Assembly (NCBI RefSeq): GCF_020379485.1
Contig: NC_063448.1
Span: 46,819,218-46,883,217, forward strand
Length of the DNA: 64,000 nucleotides
Direction: 5' to 3'
Origin: Brassica napus
Taxonomy: Eukaryota; Streptophyta; Magnoliopsida; Brassicales; Brassicaceae
In this document: piece after piece, positions 20,759 to 33,000 of the stretch
How positions within the stretch are numbered: position 1 is the first letter of the stretch
Layout: the number at the start of each line of letters is the position of its first letter
The notes under the pieces: model-generated
Seen by the model: only the letters and a program-made list of their open reading frames with translations
Database searches by the model: none
Told to the model about the DNA's origin: nothing
Position numbers and translations under genes: made by a program

Positions 20759-20864
20759 TTCTTTTGCATCTTTCATTCACCTACAAGGTGGCAATAAAAA
20801 ATAGACCTATCAAAATTCCATTTACTATCTGCTGTAATAACATATGTTTTTTTTTATAAGTTTC

Positions 20865-20990
20865 TTGGACTTCCAACTTAAAAGGAATTGACAATTAGTA
20901 GATTGATCTTAACTATTTATATATTATTAAATGTCCTGCTCGATGTGAGATACTTATCCCTAATACCCCTCCTCGAGATGATAGCTCTTA
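20865..20990 (+). repeat. Left copy of a dispersed ~120-bp repeat
   Basis: Shares ACTTCCAACTTAAAA/GCTTCCAACTTAAAA, TTTATATATTATT(A/T)AATGTC and GATGTG(A/G)GATACTTAT with 24270-24385 in the same order and orientation. The pair brackets the LTR-like block at 21000-24131. Confidence 0.75.
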
Positions 20991-20999
20991 TCGGCCAGA

Positions 21000-23900
21000 A
21001 ATCTCGGAACTTTAAAACATTTATACACGGTCGAGCGAGTCAATTACGACCTTTATACCCGGTCAGGGAGGATTATCTTAATTAAGGGTTTATGGTATTT
21101 AGGATATGGGCTCGGATAACCATTAGTCTCACAGAATCCATCATACCTATAGAAACCCGTTAAAACAAAAAAAGAGAGAGAATGGTCGAGTATCTTTGTG
21201 GTGGTCGAGTCGCGGGCGATAAGGATCAATTGAGAAGTTTTGAAGTACGAGGTGGGCGAAGAAGTGATCGTGGGTGAACTATGAGTCGAATAAGTTGCTT
21301 GACCATAGTTAGAAGATGTCTTAGATTGATCAGTTAGACGTTTTGAAAGCATCACGTTTTTGGAAGCACGACGTTCTAGAAGCTCGACGTTTTAGAAAAA
21401 TGATGTTTCTTCAGCACGAACTTTTCCACGAAACTTCGGCGGAATATTATTTCAAAGACACTGGAAGCAGGACGGGAATTAAGCAGGACGGAAAGCAAGC
21501 ACGACGGGATCGAAGCATGACGGAAAAACCCGAAATTGGACGAAACCTTAATTTCGGTATTATGGAAGTTTTCGATGAAGCCGAAGGATCGGGAATTATT
21601 TACCGCCAAGGTCAGAGTTCAGTCTGGAGTTTATTAAAAATATTCAGCTCATCAGAACGGGAGCAGAAAAATAGTCAGGGTTAATCGCAGATCCGAAAAA
21701 TTGCCGGAAGGACCGAAATCAGACGAATGGACCGAGAAGCTCGAGGTGGCTCGTTGCATGGGTTCAGAACGTGGTGTCAGCCATCTAACAAGCTGAGTGT
21801 CTCCAAAAGCACGAGGTGTCGCCGTACATGGAAGCAGTACACGCAGTCTGACATGTAGAAGCACGAGGTGGATCGACCAAGAACGAAGTGTCGCCGCGCA
21901 TGCAATCGAAGTATGCGGCCAGCCATGTGTGAGTTGCTGTGGCGCCTTGCATGAGTTACAGTCATGCAGCCTGACATATGGGAGGAGTGGTGGTGGCCTG
22001 TATGTGTCATGGCCATGCTGATAGCCATGTGGAGCACGAGGTACTGCCACGCATGCGTCCGGAGCCATGCGAAGCGACACGCGGGCTGCCACCAACCTGA
22101 AGCTGATTGGCTGGTGTCTCCTATAAATACCCCATGACCCCAGCTCATTTCAACACTTCCAGACCTGTCCAAACCAAGTTAAAAACATGAGAGAAAAGTA
22201 GAAAAGGAAAGCAAGTGATTCCGAGCTATTTCGAGAGTTTTAGAGAGTTTTCGAAGTCAGTTCCCTACTGATTTCGAGTCAGCGCCTAGGGAAGGTTCTG
22301 TCTAACTGAATTCTTCCAGGACAGTCAGTTCCTTTGATGATCAAGTCGAGGTTCTGTTCAGAGTTAGTTCAGTTCCACGGGTTCAGATCGGTCGAAGTTC
22401 TGCTCGATGCTCCGCCGGGAAGTCAAAGAACTGTCCAGAAGCTAAAGGAGGTTCTGTCAAAGTCCAGATCAGTCTGTCGAGGCCTGTCAGTTTCTTCATG
22501 GTGAAGCCGAGGTTCTGTCCAAGTCAAGATCAGTCCAGTCCAGTCCAGTCAAGTCGTCCATGGGGTTTTGGCTAAGTCCTCTCCGATCAACCAGCTGCTT
22601 CTCGCCTAGAACACTGTGAGTTGGTCTTGTTTGAATTCCACTTAGAATTTAGGGTAGATTGAGTCTGCATATAGATTAGAATGATCACGCTATTGAATGG
22701 TAGAGTCATTAGGGTTATTGTATTTATGGAACCGGACTCAGCTTAGCACGGGCTAAGCTGAGATGAATGGAATTAAGACTGAGATAATAATCTGACTAGG
22801 ACTAGGATGCATCATGTTTTCTATTCTTGTGTATTGATATGGTTGAGTGCAGGTTCCCGTTATCTTTAAAGATAATTTCATAGCAGGAGGCTGAACTATC
22901 TGGGTAACGGTTTGATTGAGTTGTTTAGTATTAATATTATTGTTTAATTGTTGGTGTCAATGGTCTTAGGCCATATAGGCCGGAATACTGGTACTATTGG
23001 TTACTCTTGTAGAGTCGAGTGTCTAGTTAGGATCTGGAACTTTAGCCTTAGGTTAGGTTCTAGATTGAGTTTGTGTTGTGTGAGTGTTGCCGACAGTATG
23101 TGCGTAACCTGCCCATGCTAGGCCTGATATTGGCATGTATATGTTTGAGTGATTGCTTGTGAAGGGTGGTGGATATTAAAGCTATGCGGTATCATTGGTT
23201 GGCCGATCATGTTCTTCTCTGATTGTTGGTCGATCGGCTAATGATACTTGCATAGTCTAAGTGTCTAACACTACATGAGTACTGAACTCAGGCGTATATA
23301 TGGTTAACTAGGGATTGGTTCTTGACTTGTTTTAATGCAGGTTCCCATTACTTGAAGCTAGATCATGGCAGGAGGCCAAGTCTAACTTAGTAATGGTTTG
23401 CTTAGCCTTAGTTTATATTGCATGCTAGGGCTAGATTGATTGTTATTTTGGGTTGTATGGGTTGGAGTCTAGGTTGCGAGTAGAGGCCGCCAGCTCACTG
23501 TGTAATACTAGATTATTCATCTAACTCTGTTGTCCTTTTTGCAGGTCGCTTTAGGTAAGGATGATCGGATAGCTTGGTGCTAGACGTTAGGACCGCCGGT
23601 GTAGATTTTCATGCCTTTTATAAACGGTATTGTGTTATGGTTTAGTTGACTCGATTTGGCATTAGACCGGGCCCAGTCTTGAATTATTCCATGTATGAAT
23701 ATTTCCTAAATCAATAAAAGTAATTGTTTTATATGCGATTCATGAGTACTCTGATATTTGACTAGTCCGGTCTAACACAACGTTAGGTTGTGGTACTGGT
23801 TGAAAAGCTTTAGGCCTCGATCTAACGAAAAACGCTAACTCTAGGTACGGGTTGCAAAGCCTTGTGCCTTGACGCAGCGGGACGAGTTAGTGGATGAACG

Positions 23901-24131
23901 GATCTAGGTCGTGGAGTAAATTTTGTGACTCTAACCGGATCGTCCCTAACCCGTCACGTAGCGCTTCCGGACCATGGTGTTGGGTTGGGCGGTATGTCAT
24001 GTTCTTGTTTGATTGTTGGCTGGCCGGTTGGCCTTTCATCTCCAACCCTTGGTGTGGGTCGTGTATCGGTCATGTTCTTGTTTGATTGTTGGCTGGGTCG
24101 ACTTATGTCTAGGACGATTCGGGGGTGCTAC
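21000..24131 (+). mobile_element. LTR-like retrotransposon block, probably a long solo LTR
   Basis: About 3.1 kb without a supported gene but with LTR features: a TATAAATA box at 22122 after GC-richer DNA, a transcript-leader-like region behind it, an AATAAAAGTAATTG signal near 23712 and a right end GGGGGTGCTACA, typical of the 3' end of Ty3-type LTRs. No clear TG start matching it was found on the left, so that end is rearranged. Internal duplications include GCAGGTTCCC(G/A)TTA, then GGCAGGAGGC-like text (near 22851 and 23338) and CATGTTCTTGTTTGATTGTT (near 23999 and 24073). The assignment to an LTR family is tentative. Confidence 0.45.
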
Positions 24132-24390
24132 AATACCCCTCCGAGATAATGCTCTTTTCTAGCTATCTCGAAGAAATTGAGCTTTTCATTGGGCCATCAA
24201 TTCGTGGGATGACCGGGCCACTTTTCGGGCCGGATTAATGGGTCAGGATATTAGACCCGCTCTGATATCATGATAAGTTTTATGGCTTCCAACTTAAAAC
24301 CAATTAAGAATTAGTGGATTGACTTTAACCATTTATATATTATTTAATGTCTCTTAAAATTCCCGATGTGGGATACTTATGTCTAAAATC
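24132..24390 (+). repeat. Right copy of the dispersed repeat with extra arm
   Basis: Begins AATACCCCTCCGAGATAATG, runs through CTCTGATATCATGATAAG and ends with the ~120-bp segment also found at 20865-20990. The left copy has a parallel AATACCCCTCCTCGAGATGA, so the two flanks overlap beyond a simple target duplication. Confidence 0.65.
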
Positions 24391-24760
24391 TTTGTTTCTT
24401 ATATTTACTTTTCCATATTTTTTTTTCATGCAAGGTTTTGTTACGCTATGTTGATTATATATGTTGTGATGTAGAAATTATAGGTAAAGATAAAAGATAT
24501 CTAATCTATTTTATTAAAATAGAATTCATAATTTCTTTTCAAGTTTCATATTTAAAAATGGATTTTCCCTAAAAAATTATGTAATAGGTATATCTAAATA
24601 ACATTTTGGCATCATAGCTAAATCACCTCCTATATTGTCGACTACAATAACTATTTTGCTTATATATTGGTTCGGTTAACAAAATATTTTGTCATCAATA
24701 ACGAATCACATTATATAGATGTGCGAGTATAGTAACATTCTCCTCTATGGCAACTGAAAA
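24391..24760. other. AT-rich DNA, no gene seen
   Basis: No supported exon or repeat was recognised between the dispersed repeat and the F-box-family fragments. Confidence 0.35.
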
Positions 24761-24789
24761 ACAAAAGAAACTCCTCAACCAATCCATGG

Positions 24790-25105
24790 TTAAACTGTGA
24801 TCAAACAACATCACACAACCTCAAACAATGCCGCTTCAAGGTCTGAATCACCAGCGACTATCCAAAACCTCGACCTCAGCTACTCATTGACGATTCTCTC
24901 GATGCAATGGAGAATTACACAGACCTAATGGAGCTATGTTTGGAGAAGAACAACCCTCAAGCTCACTATATAGAGAGAATGAAGGAGTACTTCCACAACA
25001 ACAACAAAACCAAGGGATTGGATCACCTCCGCCCTTCTGCTGACGGTGTGTGTGACAACGGATGGCCTACTAATGATCTCTAGAGGCAACATGGATGAAG
25101 GCAAA
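24790..25105 (+). pseudogene. F-box-family C-terminal fragment (plus copy)
   Basis: One frame reads YTDLMELCLEKNNPQAHYIE, then RMKEYFHNNNKTKGLDHLRP, then NNGWPTNDL and a stop; a shifted frame continues GLLMISRGNMDEGKQY. This wording (NP-AHY, YF-NN, GL-HL, NG-Y-YG, CRG---EG) is that of the C-terminal region of the At2g35280-type F-box family of Brassicaceae. No F-box motif or start codon is present and there is a frameshift, so it is a fragment. Its mirror copy follows at once on the other strand. Confidence 0.6.
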
Positions 25106-25519
25106 CAATATTAGGCAACTTTGGGTGCATAGTAAGAAAAAAGTTTAGCCATGTATTGTTTCTCTTCATCCAGGTTCCATCTGCACATCATAAGTAGACC
25201 ATACATGTACGTACCGTTGTCATAATTTTGGTTAGTGGAACGGTGGAGGTGGTCCAATCCTTGGTAGTGTTGTTGAAGTAGAAATACTCATATCCTTCAG
25301 ATATAGTGAGCCTCATGATTGTGGTTTTCCACCGTACAAAGAGGATAGTCTGAGAAGTATAGTCAAGGTTTTGGAAAGAAGGTGGTGATTCTGCTCCTGG
25401 AGCGGCAATGATAAGTTTTCGGCAGTGTAATGTTGGGTGACCAAAGCCAAAGGTTCGATTGGTAGGGGAGCTTGGTTGGTTTCAGGGGCCACGATGAAGT
25501 CATTTTGAGGGGAAGCCAT
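25105..25519 (-). pseudogene. F-box-family C-terminal fragment (minus copy)
   Basis: Read on the minus strand, an open stretch from ATG 25519 (MASPQNDFIVAPETNQ) is followed, after a stop, by GLDHLHRSTNQNYDNGTYMY, then GLLMMCRWNLDEEKQYMAKL: the same family as the plus copy 24790-25105 but better preserved at the C-terminal end. The two copies are inverse, roughly three-quarters identical by eye, with tips almost touching near 25105. Confidence 0.6.
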
Positions 25520-26302
25520 GGCTTTGTGTTATTATAAGTTTGTATTATCTTTGGAGAGAAACTTCACTGAGGAAGGTTTTATATAGCTTTTTGGGATGGT
25601 TTTAACGAAGATCTCGTGTTTTTAATGTCTATGATGTGTTTTAAAGAGCGTTTGACTTATTGCTTAATTATAGGGATTTGATTTAGGAATTATTTGCTTT
25701 TCTATTCTCCTAATTTCTATTAAGTAAGTAATAATAATACTGTGTGCATTTTTTTGTGTTATGAGTTTTTTTTATTTTCGATATCTGTGTGTTGTGTTTT
25801 GAATATTATAAAGTTGTACAAACCATTAGATTATTTCTTGAGGTGGTAAAATCCAGTATTTTTATTGTTGTAGTTGAGAACATTTGAGAACTAGATAGAT
25901 TTGTGTATATAAAAGACCTTATTGAAACATAGACTTGAAATAGCTCAAAAGAGCTTTATTATGCAAGAAACTAAAAAGGAAAGAAGAAGCTTTTAAGCAT
26001 ACACCAAGATGAAGATAATGTTTGATTGATACTCATAAATGGGAAAGAGGCTGCTCAATGCGCAGCCAAGGTTACTGACATTAAGGCATATACATGAGCT
26101 TCGATAATGGGTTTGCGGTCTTTACTTGGGCCTTGCTAATAGTAGTCATATTATTCTTGGATGGCTTCTTTGTGAAGAGGTACATGTTTGTCATGCTCTA
26201 TTCAAGTTTGCATTGAAACTAAACCAGTTAGCTGTGTTATACAAAACTTACGCTTCTTTAATAGATTAGATGACTAGTTTCAAATATATACACATTTATA
26301 TA
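25520..26302. other. Non-coding stretch
   Basis: No exon was recognised. The AT-rich part (25620-25900) may hold promoter DNA of the minus-strand F-box-like copy. Confidence 0.35.
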
Positions 26303-26847
26303 TCTATATATATATAAAGATGTTGGTGACCCTCCTGTGATGCCACATAGGATGCCACGTCAGAAACTCGGTTCCCGTACGCGCGACACCTATCCCAGTA
26401 TGATGAAACTCATCGTTTCATTTATTCTGAAGTTTAATGGGCTTTCACGAAAGTCTTTGTTTTTGGTTTATTGGGCTGAAGAGATAAGCAAAAGCTTAGC
26501 CCATTTTTATCGTCACCTTCCTCAAGACGTCGGCACTAGATATCTAGGGTTCTTTGTGTGTTTTGATTTTCATTCATCTCCAACAATGGAGGGAGATTCT
26601 GGAGAGTAATTTGTGATGAATCGTCATGTAAATTCCTTGGAGCGTGATGTTTCAGTGTCGTTTCGTCTCATGTTCTTCTCCAAGGAAGCGTTACACGCTG
26701 AATTAATTCAAATTAAAGAGGTTCTTAATTCCTTGACCCACTTCAACCACAATCTCTCATTCATTTCATCTTCCTCTCTTCCAAGCGGTGCATCTAAAGC
26801 TATAAAAAGGTACATCTACATACCGTAAACATCATCATCCTCACAAA
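26303..26847 (+). mobile_element. Helitron 5' fragment
   Basis: Starts after A with TCTATATATATATAAAGATG, followed by GTTGGTGACCCTCCTGTGATG, close to 5' ends of Arabidopsis/Brassica ATREP-type Helitrons. It ends in a TATA-like GCTATAAAAAGGTAC and CATCATCATCC, text also present in the third Helitron near 29228. It is cut short by another Helitron 5' end at 26848, so its own 3' end may be further right. No replicase gene. Confidence 0.55.
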
Positions 26848-28737
26848 TCTATATATATATAAATATGTTGGTATCTTTCCTGCTTTGCCACGTGGAAAGT
26901 CGTTCGCTGCAGAGGCGACACGTGTCCGTCACAACATTATTTGGGCTTCAGACTTATAAATTTTGGGTCTTATACAACTCTAATTTTTCAAGTCCGGTAA
27001 CCCACAAAGTCCACCTCTGAACCAGCAGCCGTAATCAATTATATATAGATAGATAACAAAAAAAATTAATGTCATCGTAAAATACTTTACCACTTAAATT
27101 ATTTGTCGGTCTCTTTAGGCTCTATTATTTATGACTCTAAACTTTTATTTGGGTCTATACAATAATATTATTCTTACTATAGTCAACTAGCAAATGAAAA
27201 ATAGATTTGATTCATCCGCCAATGTATTTTTCTAAGTTAATATATGGTCAATAATTGTATCCCAATTTTAATTTATAAATAAATAGAATGACGAGAGGTT
27301 TGAGATCAAACATTAAAATCGATGTGCCGTTAACCAGTACTACAAAACTCTGCACACATGAAATTAGCCATGTGTTTATCCGTAACTGAAGAATCGAACC
27401 TTACCAAATAAAAAACAAAATCGAAACTAAATCAAATTTCATAAATCAGGTATATTTCTATATATCATGTATTCTATATTTTTCTGAAACTAAAATATCA
27501 AAAACAAATGAGAACCGAACCAAAATCAATAAGTATCTCAATTTGAAATATAATTTACAAATCTAAAATATTAAATAAACTTATTTTTACAGTAACAAAT
27601 ATCATAAAATTATTATTTATAAACTGAACTATCCAAAATGAATTATATGAATACCATTTCCCTAAATTATTTAAAATTATATAAACTACCTGATAATTTA
27701 TCCAAAAAACTCAAATCACCTGTTTTTTTCCTGGCAAAAAACAATTTATCAATAAAATTTACTCAAATTAACCAAAATAATCTGAAACGCCCGTAACCGA
27801 AAGAGACCCGATTTTGTTTTTGATATTAGTTGGTTCCCCACTTTGTTGTCCAAACTGAACCAAAAAAATAAAATATCTGAACGAGAATTGAATCAAATTT
27901 TATAAATAACCGAACATATCTTATATCTGTAGAATTAAAAAATAAAATAAAATAAACCAAAACAATTCCAAAAAAAATAATTATAAAAAATTTTGAATTT
28001 TAAAAAAGTATAATTCGAAAACATAAAACTATAAATAATTGTTTGTTATATATATATCAAGAACAAGGATATAAGAGTCTTTTGCCACTTATTGAAAATA
28101 TAATTTTAAAAATGCCCCTTTAGTGATGGTAAAGATCAATAATGGCACCATGAATGTGGTAAACATGAAATTTCACCTATTATCGATTTAAAGTTAATAT
28201 TTTCTTTTATTATGTCAAATTGAACTAAGAATAATAAGAAGATATATATATATATATATATATTATCATATTATTCTGAATTGTTTTTCGCTAATTTTGT
28301 ATTCTCTGAAAAAATAGAATAATGAAGTATATTGTCATTTTAATTCCAAACCAAAAATGTTTATTAAAAATAATGGCACTCGCATCAGTTGAAATTCATC
28401 AGTCTCTAACAAATTTAAAAATATTAAAAGCTGAAAAAGAAGAAAGAGAAAGGATAAAAAAAAAGAGCAAGAGTGGTACATGTTTTTTTATTTTAATTTT
28501 TAAAATTATTAATAACTAAATTATGTACAAAAATAATAATAAAAATATTAGTGAGGTACTCTACTTGCTATTTTACCACTAATGACGCCCTAACAATGTG
28601 ATCCCAGAATTCTATTCATTATTGTTTTTTATAATATAGTTTTCAATCCAGCATGATTTTTAAATGCTTCATAAAATTAATATAAGTTTATATAAAACAG
28701 TTTTTATTATTAACTTTCCGCCCGCAGGGCGGGCCGA
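26848..28737 (+). mobile_element. Nonautonomous Helitron
   Basis: The 5' end begins after A with TCTATATATATATAAATATG, then GTTGGTATC and TGCCACGTGG. The 3' side has the hairpin CCGCCCGCAGGGCGGG (28718-28733) followed by CCGATCC, the same terminal text as the complete Helitron end at 31353. The final CTRR is merged with the start of the next element. The inside (27060-28700) is AT-rich and holds no gene; a MITE-like end lies near 28060-28180 and a TA microsatellite near 28243-28262. Confidence 0.55.
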
Positions 28738-31353
28738 TCCTATTATTATATATATAAAAAAATGTTTGTCTACCTCCTGTTGCGCCACCTCAGCATCCAT
28801 GTCACAAAGTCGAGTCCTGAGAAGCCGACACGTGTCCCTTCTATTAATACTCTACGTTTCATTTATAGAGTGGGCTGCTGCTTTCAGTTTTGTTATAGAG
28901 TTGAGCCGAAACTGAAAACATTGTCGAAGTCCAATATTGACAATCTTGCAATCATCTATTTTTAAGGTTCATGATATTCTTCAAACTCTGATTTGTTAAA
29001 CCGACCATGGAGTTTCGGATAGGTTATGAGAGACGAATTTTACGGTCAATCTTTGGTAAGAGCTGTCATTTGTGTCGATTTGTCTGTATTCCTTCTCGAC
29101 GGCAAAGGGAAACCGGACCGTTAAGGGATGCATTCAATGTTGCCATTGACAACCTTCTTAATTACCCACCCTTCCATGTTTCCTCATTCAATGAATATCT
29201 TTTTTCTTCCAGTCGGTGAATCTTCTGCTATAAAAGGTGAGCTTGGAACCCGTGAACATCATCATTTCATTCCACACAACCATAAAAAAAATTCTTTGAG
29301 CAGAATGTGAAAGAAGAAGGAAGAGAGGCGTACATGAGTCTCGTTGGAAGAGCCTAAGCTTGATGGTCCAAGTTCGCCAGAAAATAAATTGGAAGCTCAG
29401 GTCTCGAACCTTGATTTGGTTGGTCAGATTGTTGTTCTTAAAGAAGTCGACGAGAGTTACTGGAGAGTTACAGGTCGGGATCGACATCTGAGTCAAATCT
29501 AGAAAGGAGAGCTTTGATCGATTAAGGAGGTACGAGTGAGATTCGCGAATCTCTCTCAAGCTGACTCAACCGAATATGGATGTGCTTACCACGGAGATAA
29601 AATCGTCGGAGGAATACAAAAATTAGCGACGGGAGACGCATTGGGATTGACTGGATTTTTGACCATCCGGTAAGTCGGGCCTCTATAGACATGACAACAA
29701 TGGAGTCGCTGATATTGTCATCGCAACAAAATCAGATAAGGAATAAGAAGCTTAGCTTAATTCAATCTCAGATGGAGACTAAAGATTGTTGGAGATGATT
29801 AGATTTGGAGTTCTATTGAGACAAAACAGTGGCAACGGATTTGGTGCTAGGATGAGCTTGGAGGTTAACGAAGATGAGGAAAAGATTAGGTATGAAGAAT
29901 AGAGGAAGACGATTGCTCAAAAAAAAAAGAATAGAGGAAGACAAAGGAGATTTTGTTTGATTCTTGGTGTCGAAAGAGAAAAAAAATTAGGTTAGAATTG
30001 GTCAGGTGACTGTTAGTGGGCCTCGGCTCTAGCTTTATTACAGCAGCCCACTCGAAAGCCCACTTCTAGATACCTGCACAAAGACGAGTTTGTTAATTTT
30101 GTACGTGAAAATAGAAAAATAGGATGCAAGTCATACGAGTTTACGAACTTTAAAACATATATGTTTCTCTTTAAAAGATATATAAAACATACAGGTCCTA
30201 CTTTCATAAAGCACATAAAGCACATATATGTTTCTCTTTAAAAGATATTTAAAACAAGTTCTCATTTCATCAAATCAAAGTCTACGGAAATTAAATAAGT
30301 GAATATGCCAGTTTTCTTTTAAATCATTAAAACCAAACCAACAAAATATTAAGAAAAACCACAACAGATAATTGGAAAACATATAAACCAGATATAACAA
30401 AAAAAACATAAGAACAAAAAAAAAGAAAAAAGTTTGTATTAATATAAACAAAAAGATTTATTCAAATAAATGTGTTAAAAAAACTCATGAATTCCAAAAC
30501 AAAATTAACCATAGATTCTATACTGATATAATCATAACTTTTTTATATATTTGCATGGCCAGAAGAATAGATGTAATACAAAAAAATGACAAAATAAATA
30601 AAAGTATAAATAAATTAAGATAACCTAAAACAAAACTAATCAATAGATATATATGCAACACCAAAATAAGTTTAATTATAAAATTTAGTTAATAGCAACA
30701 AGATTGGATTGAGTTCCTGACATTAAACAATTTTAACACATAAAATAAAAAATATAACAACAATTATAAAAACAAAAATAATAAGAAAATTATTCCCGCG
30801 CGTAGCTCCATTAACAATATATATTTGAAATTTTGAAATTGCTTTTGGAGATGTTCTTAACACGAAACAATTGGTTTTGATTCGTACTCCATTATATGTT
30901 CATCTTTTAAATAATAATAACATAACTATTATATATAACTTTTATATAAACATAAACAAATCATCTTTTAAAAAATGTACTCATCTTTCATATCTTTTTT
31001 CAATTTCAATATTTTGATGTTTTCATTGAATTACAGATAAAGATAATATACTATCATCAAATTCAACACACATTATATATCACATAATTTAATAAAGTAC
31101 GTAAAATTTAACTAATATATAGTATCATAAAGTTTTTTTTTTTTTGAACAACATAATCAACTATTATAACATAAGAAAAATATATATTATCACATATAAT
31201 CTCTCCTCACCTAAAACTTTATAAAAGACAAAACTCATTATCATATACATCTCTTGAAAATGAAAACTTAAAGCATAAAACACAAAATCATACAAAATAA
31301 TAACCTAGATCACAATTAAAGTATATCCCGCCCTACGGGCGGGCCGATCCTAG
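28738..31353 (+). mobile_element. Nonautonomous Helitron (about 2.6 kb)
   Basis: The 5' end has TATATATATAAAAAAATG, then TTTGTCTACCTCCTGTTGCG and CCACCTCAGCATCC, the common Helitron opening. The 3' end has hairpin CCCGCCCTACGGGCGGG (31327-31343), CCGATC and CTAG followed by T. The left third (28800-29700) is less AT-rich and carries a GCTATAAAAGGTGAG promoter-like word. Short open stretches there were not recognised as any gene. The right half is AT-rich, with an older hairpin-like CCCGCGCGTAGC near 30794. No Rep/helicase is present. Confidence 0.65.
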
Positions 31354-31766
31354 TTTACAATAAGTTTATTTATTTACAACTTTTGAATATTGTCACAATC
31401 AATATTCCCAATAATATATTTACTATAATCACACAATATCTAATAAATAATGCCTAATTAAGCGTGAATCACCAAAAAAAAAATCTAACTTTCATAATTA
31501 GAGTACCTTTTTCTATGATAATCGATCGAATTAATAAAATTATATATTCTAAATTGAATCAGCCTACAATCAAGCAATATGCAATCGATTAATTTTAAAT
31601 TAAACTAAATATAAGTTTGACCCGGCACACACTATATTTATACAAATATCCAATAGTGTTTTAATGTAATCACAACTGATCAAACACACCCATGAAACTA
31701 TGATCCAAATACTGCAATATATAGTCAGTATCGTAATATACTGTTGTATTCCTAAATATCTATATA
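31354..31766. other. AT-rich spacer between Helitron ends
   Basis: Nothing recognised except AT-rich DNA between the plus-strand Helitron end at 31353 and the minus-strand end at 31767. Confidence 0.35.
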
Positions 31767-31795
31767 CTAGACTAAGATCCGCGCCATGCGCAGGA
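31767..31795 (-). mobile_element. Helitron 3' terminus (minus strand)
   Basis: On the minus strand, hairpin-like CCTGCGCATGGCGCGG is followed by ATCTTAGT and CTAG, then T. Layout and wording match the minus-strand end at 883. The element body would extend to the right through AT-rich DNA; its 5' end was not found. Confidence 0.55.
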
Positions 31796-33000
31796 CAACA
31801 TTATATATATTATATGTTCTTTTACGTATTTATAAAATAATAAATATATATTGAATAATTAAAAGTCAGAAACTATTACATATATAATTAAATGGGTGTC
31901 AACACATAAATAAACTTCATTAATCCAAACAATCATTTTTATATTTTATATGATATATAATTAAATTTAAATGACATTAGTGTATTTTTAATATTAATAT
32001 ATTAAATAATATTTTCTACTCATATAGTTTTTGATCATTTATATATTTTTATAACAAAAACTTTAAATCACTGATAACAAAATTTTCACTGTGGGATTAA
32101 TATTTTTTGTGATTTATTTATTTTTTAAAATATTCAAGGCAAAGTTAAAAATGTAAATATTATGTTGTGAGTATATGTTCAAAGATTTTATCAAAAAAAA
32201 TTGTTCAAATCAAATTTCAAAAATTAAAATATTTATGTATTTTATATGGTACATAGTTTAATTTAAAATATATATATATCTTTTACAGTTAATTTTATTA
32301 AATGAGACTTCTCACTTATATTATTTTGTAATCATTTGTATCTTATCATAACAAAAAAATTTAAACCATGGATCACAAAAATTTGAATGTGAGACTTTTA
32401 ATAATTTTAGTAATTTATAGTCGTTCAAAAAAAATATAACAGATGTAGAAAAATCTAAAATTTTAATATATTTTTATGTAGCTATTTAATTTATTTTATT
32501 AATTTAAAATTAAAAAAAAATATAATAGATGATACACTAATTTTTACCAAATATTTATTATTCAAAATCATTAATTTTCATATATAATTTAGTTACATTA
32601 GTCAATTCCGTAATTTTTATTTAAGGAAAGAATTAAAAACATAAATGATGAATTTATGGTTAGTTTAATAGAAAGTTTATTATATATTTAGATGGACCAA
32701 TCTATTTTCTTAAGAATTCTAAGATTCATTGTGGTGATGACACATGGTTACCTCAGATGTCGTAATGATTTTCTTTTAATATATAGGGGATATATATATA
32801 TATATATATATATCTAAGCGTGTCGACGTCGGATTGAAAATTCCACCAAACATATTTAGCCACGTCATTTGTTTTGACAGACAAGCTAAGCCAAAAAAAA
32901 TCTCTACACCCTAATTGGCTATGTTTTTTCTTTTTCGTTTCTCTTGCTTTCATGAGAAACTAAGCGTCGGGCATCACTCACCTTCCTCCATTATTGCCAT
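31796..33000. other. AT-rich DNA, no gene seen
   Basis: Contains a TA microsatellite at about 32791-32812. The change to GC-richer text at about 32815 (GCGTGTCGACGTCGG) may mark the 5' end of the next Helitron, whose 3' end is at 37380, but no clean TC start was fixed. Confidence 0.35.

Noticed and set aside
21652..22172. Two long overlapping minus-strand ORFs (147 and 131 codons)
   Set aside because: They lie in the GC-richer U3-like part of the LTR block, have no domain, are rich in Arg/His/Cys by composition and end at the TATA box.
26337..26828. Two adjacent plus-strand ORFs of 90 and 71 codons
   Set aside because: They lie in the conserved 5' region of Helitrons, have no recognised domain and are not conserved as proteins in the related Helitron at 28738.
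29188..29559. 123-codon minus-strand ORF inside a Helitron
   Set aside because: No domain, signal peptide or splice context was found, and the plus strand carries the element's promoter-like text here.
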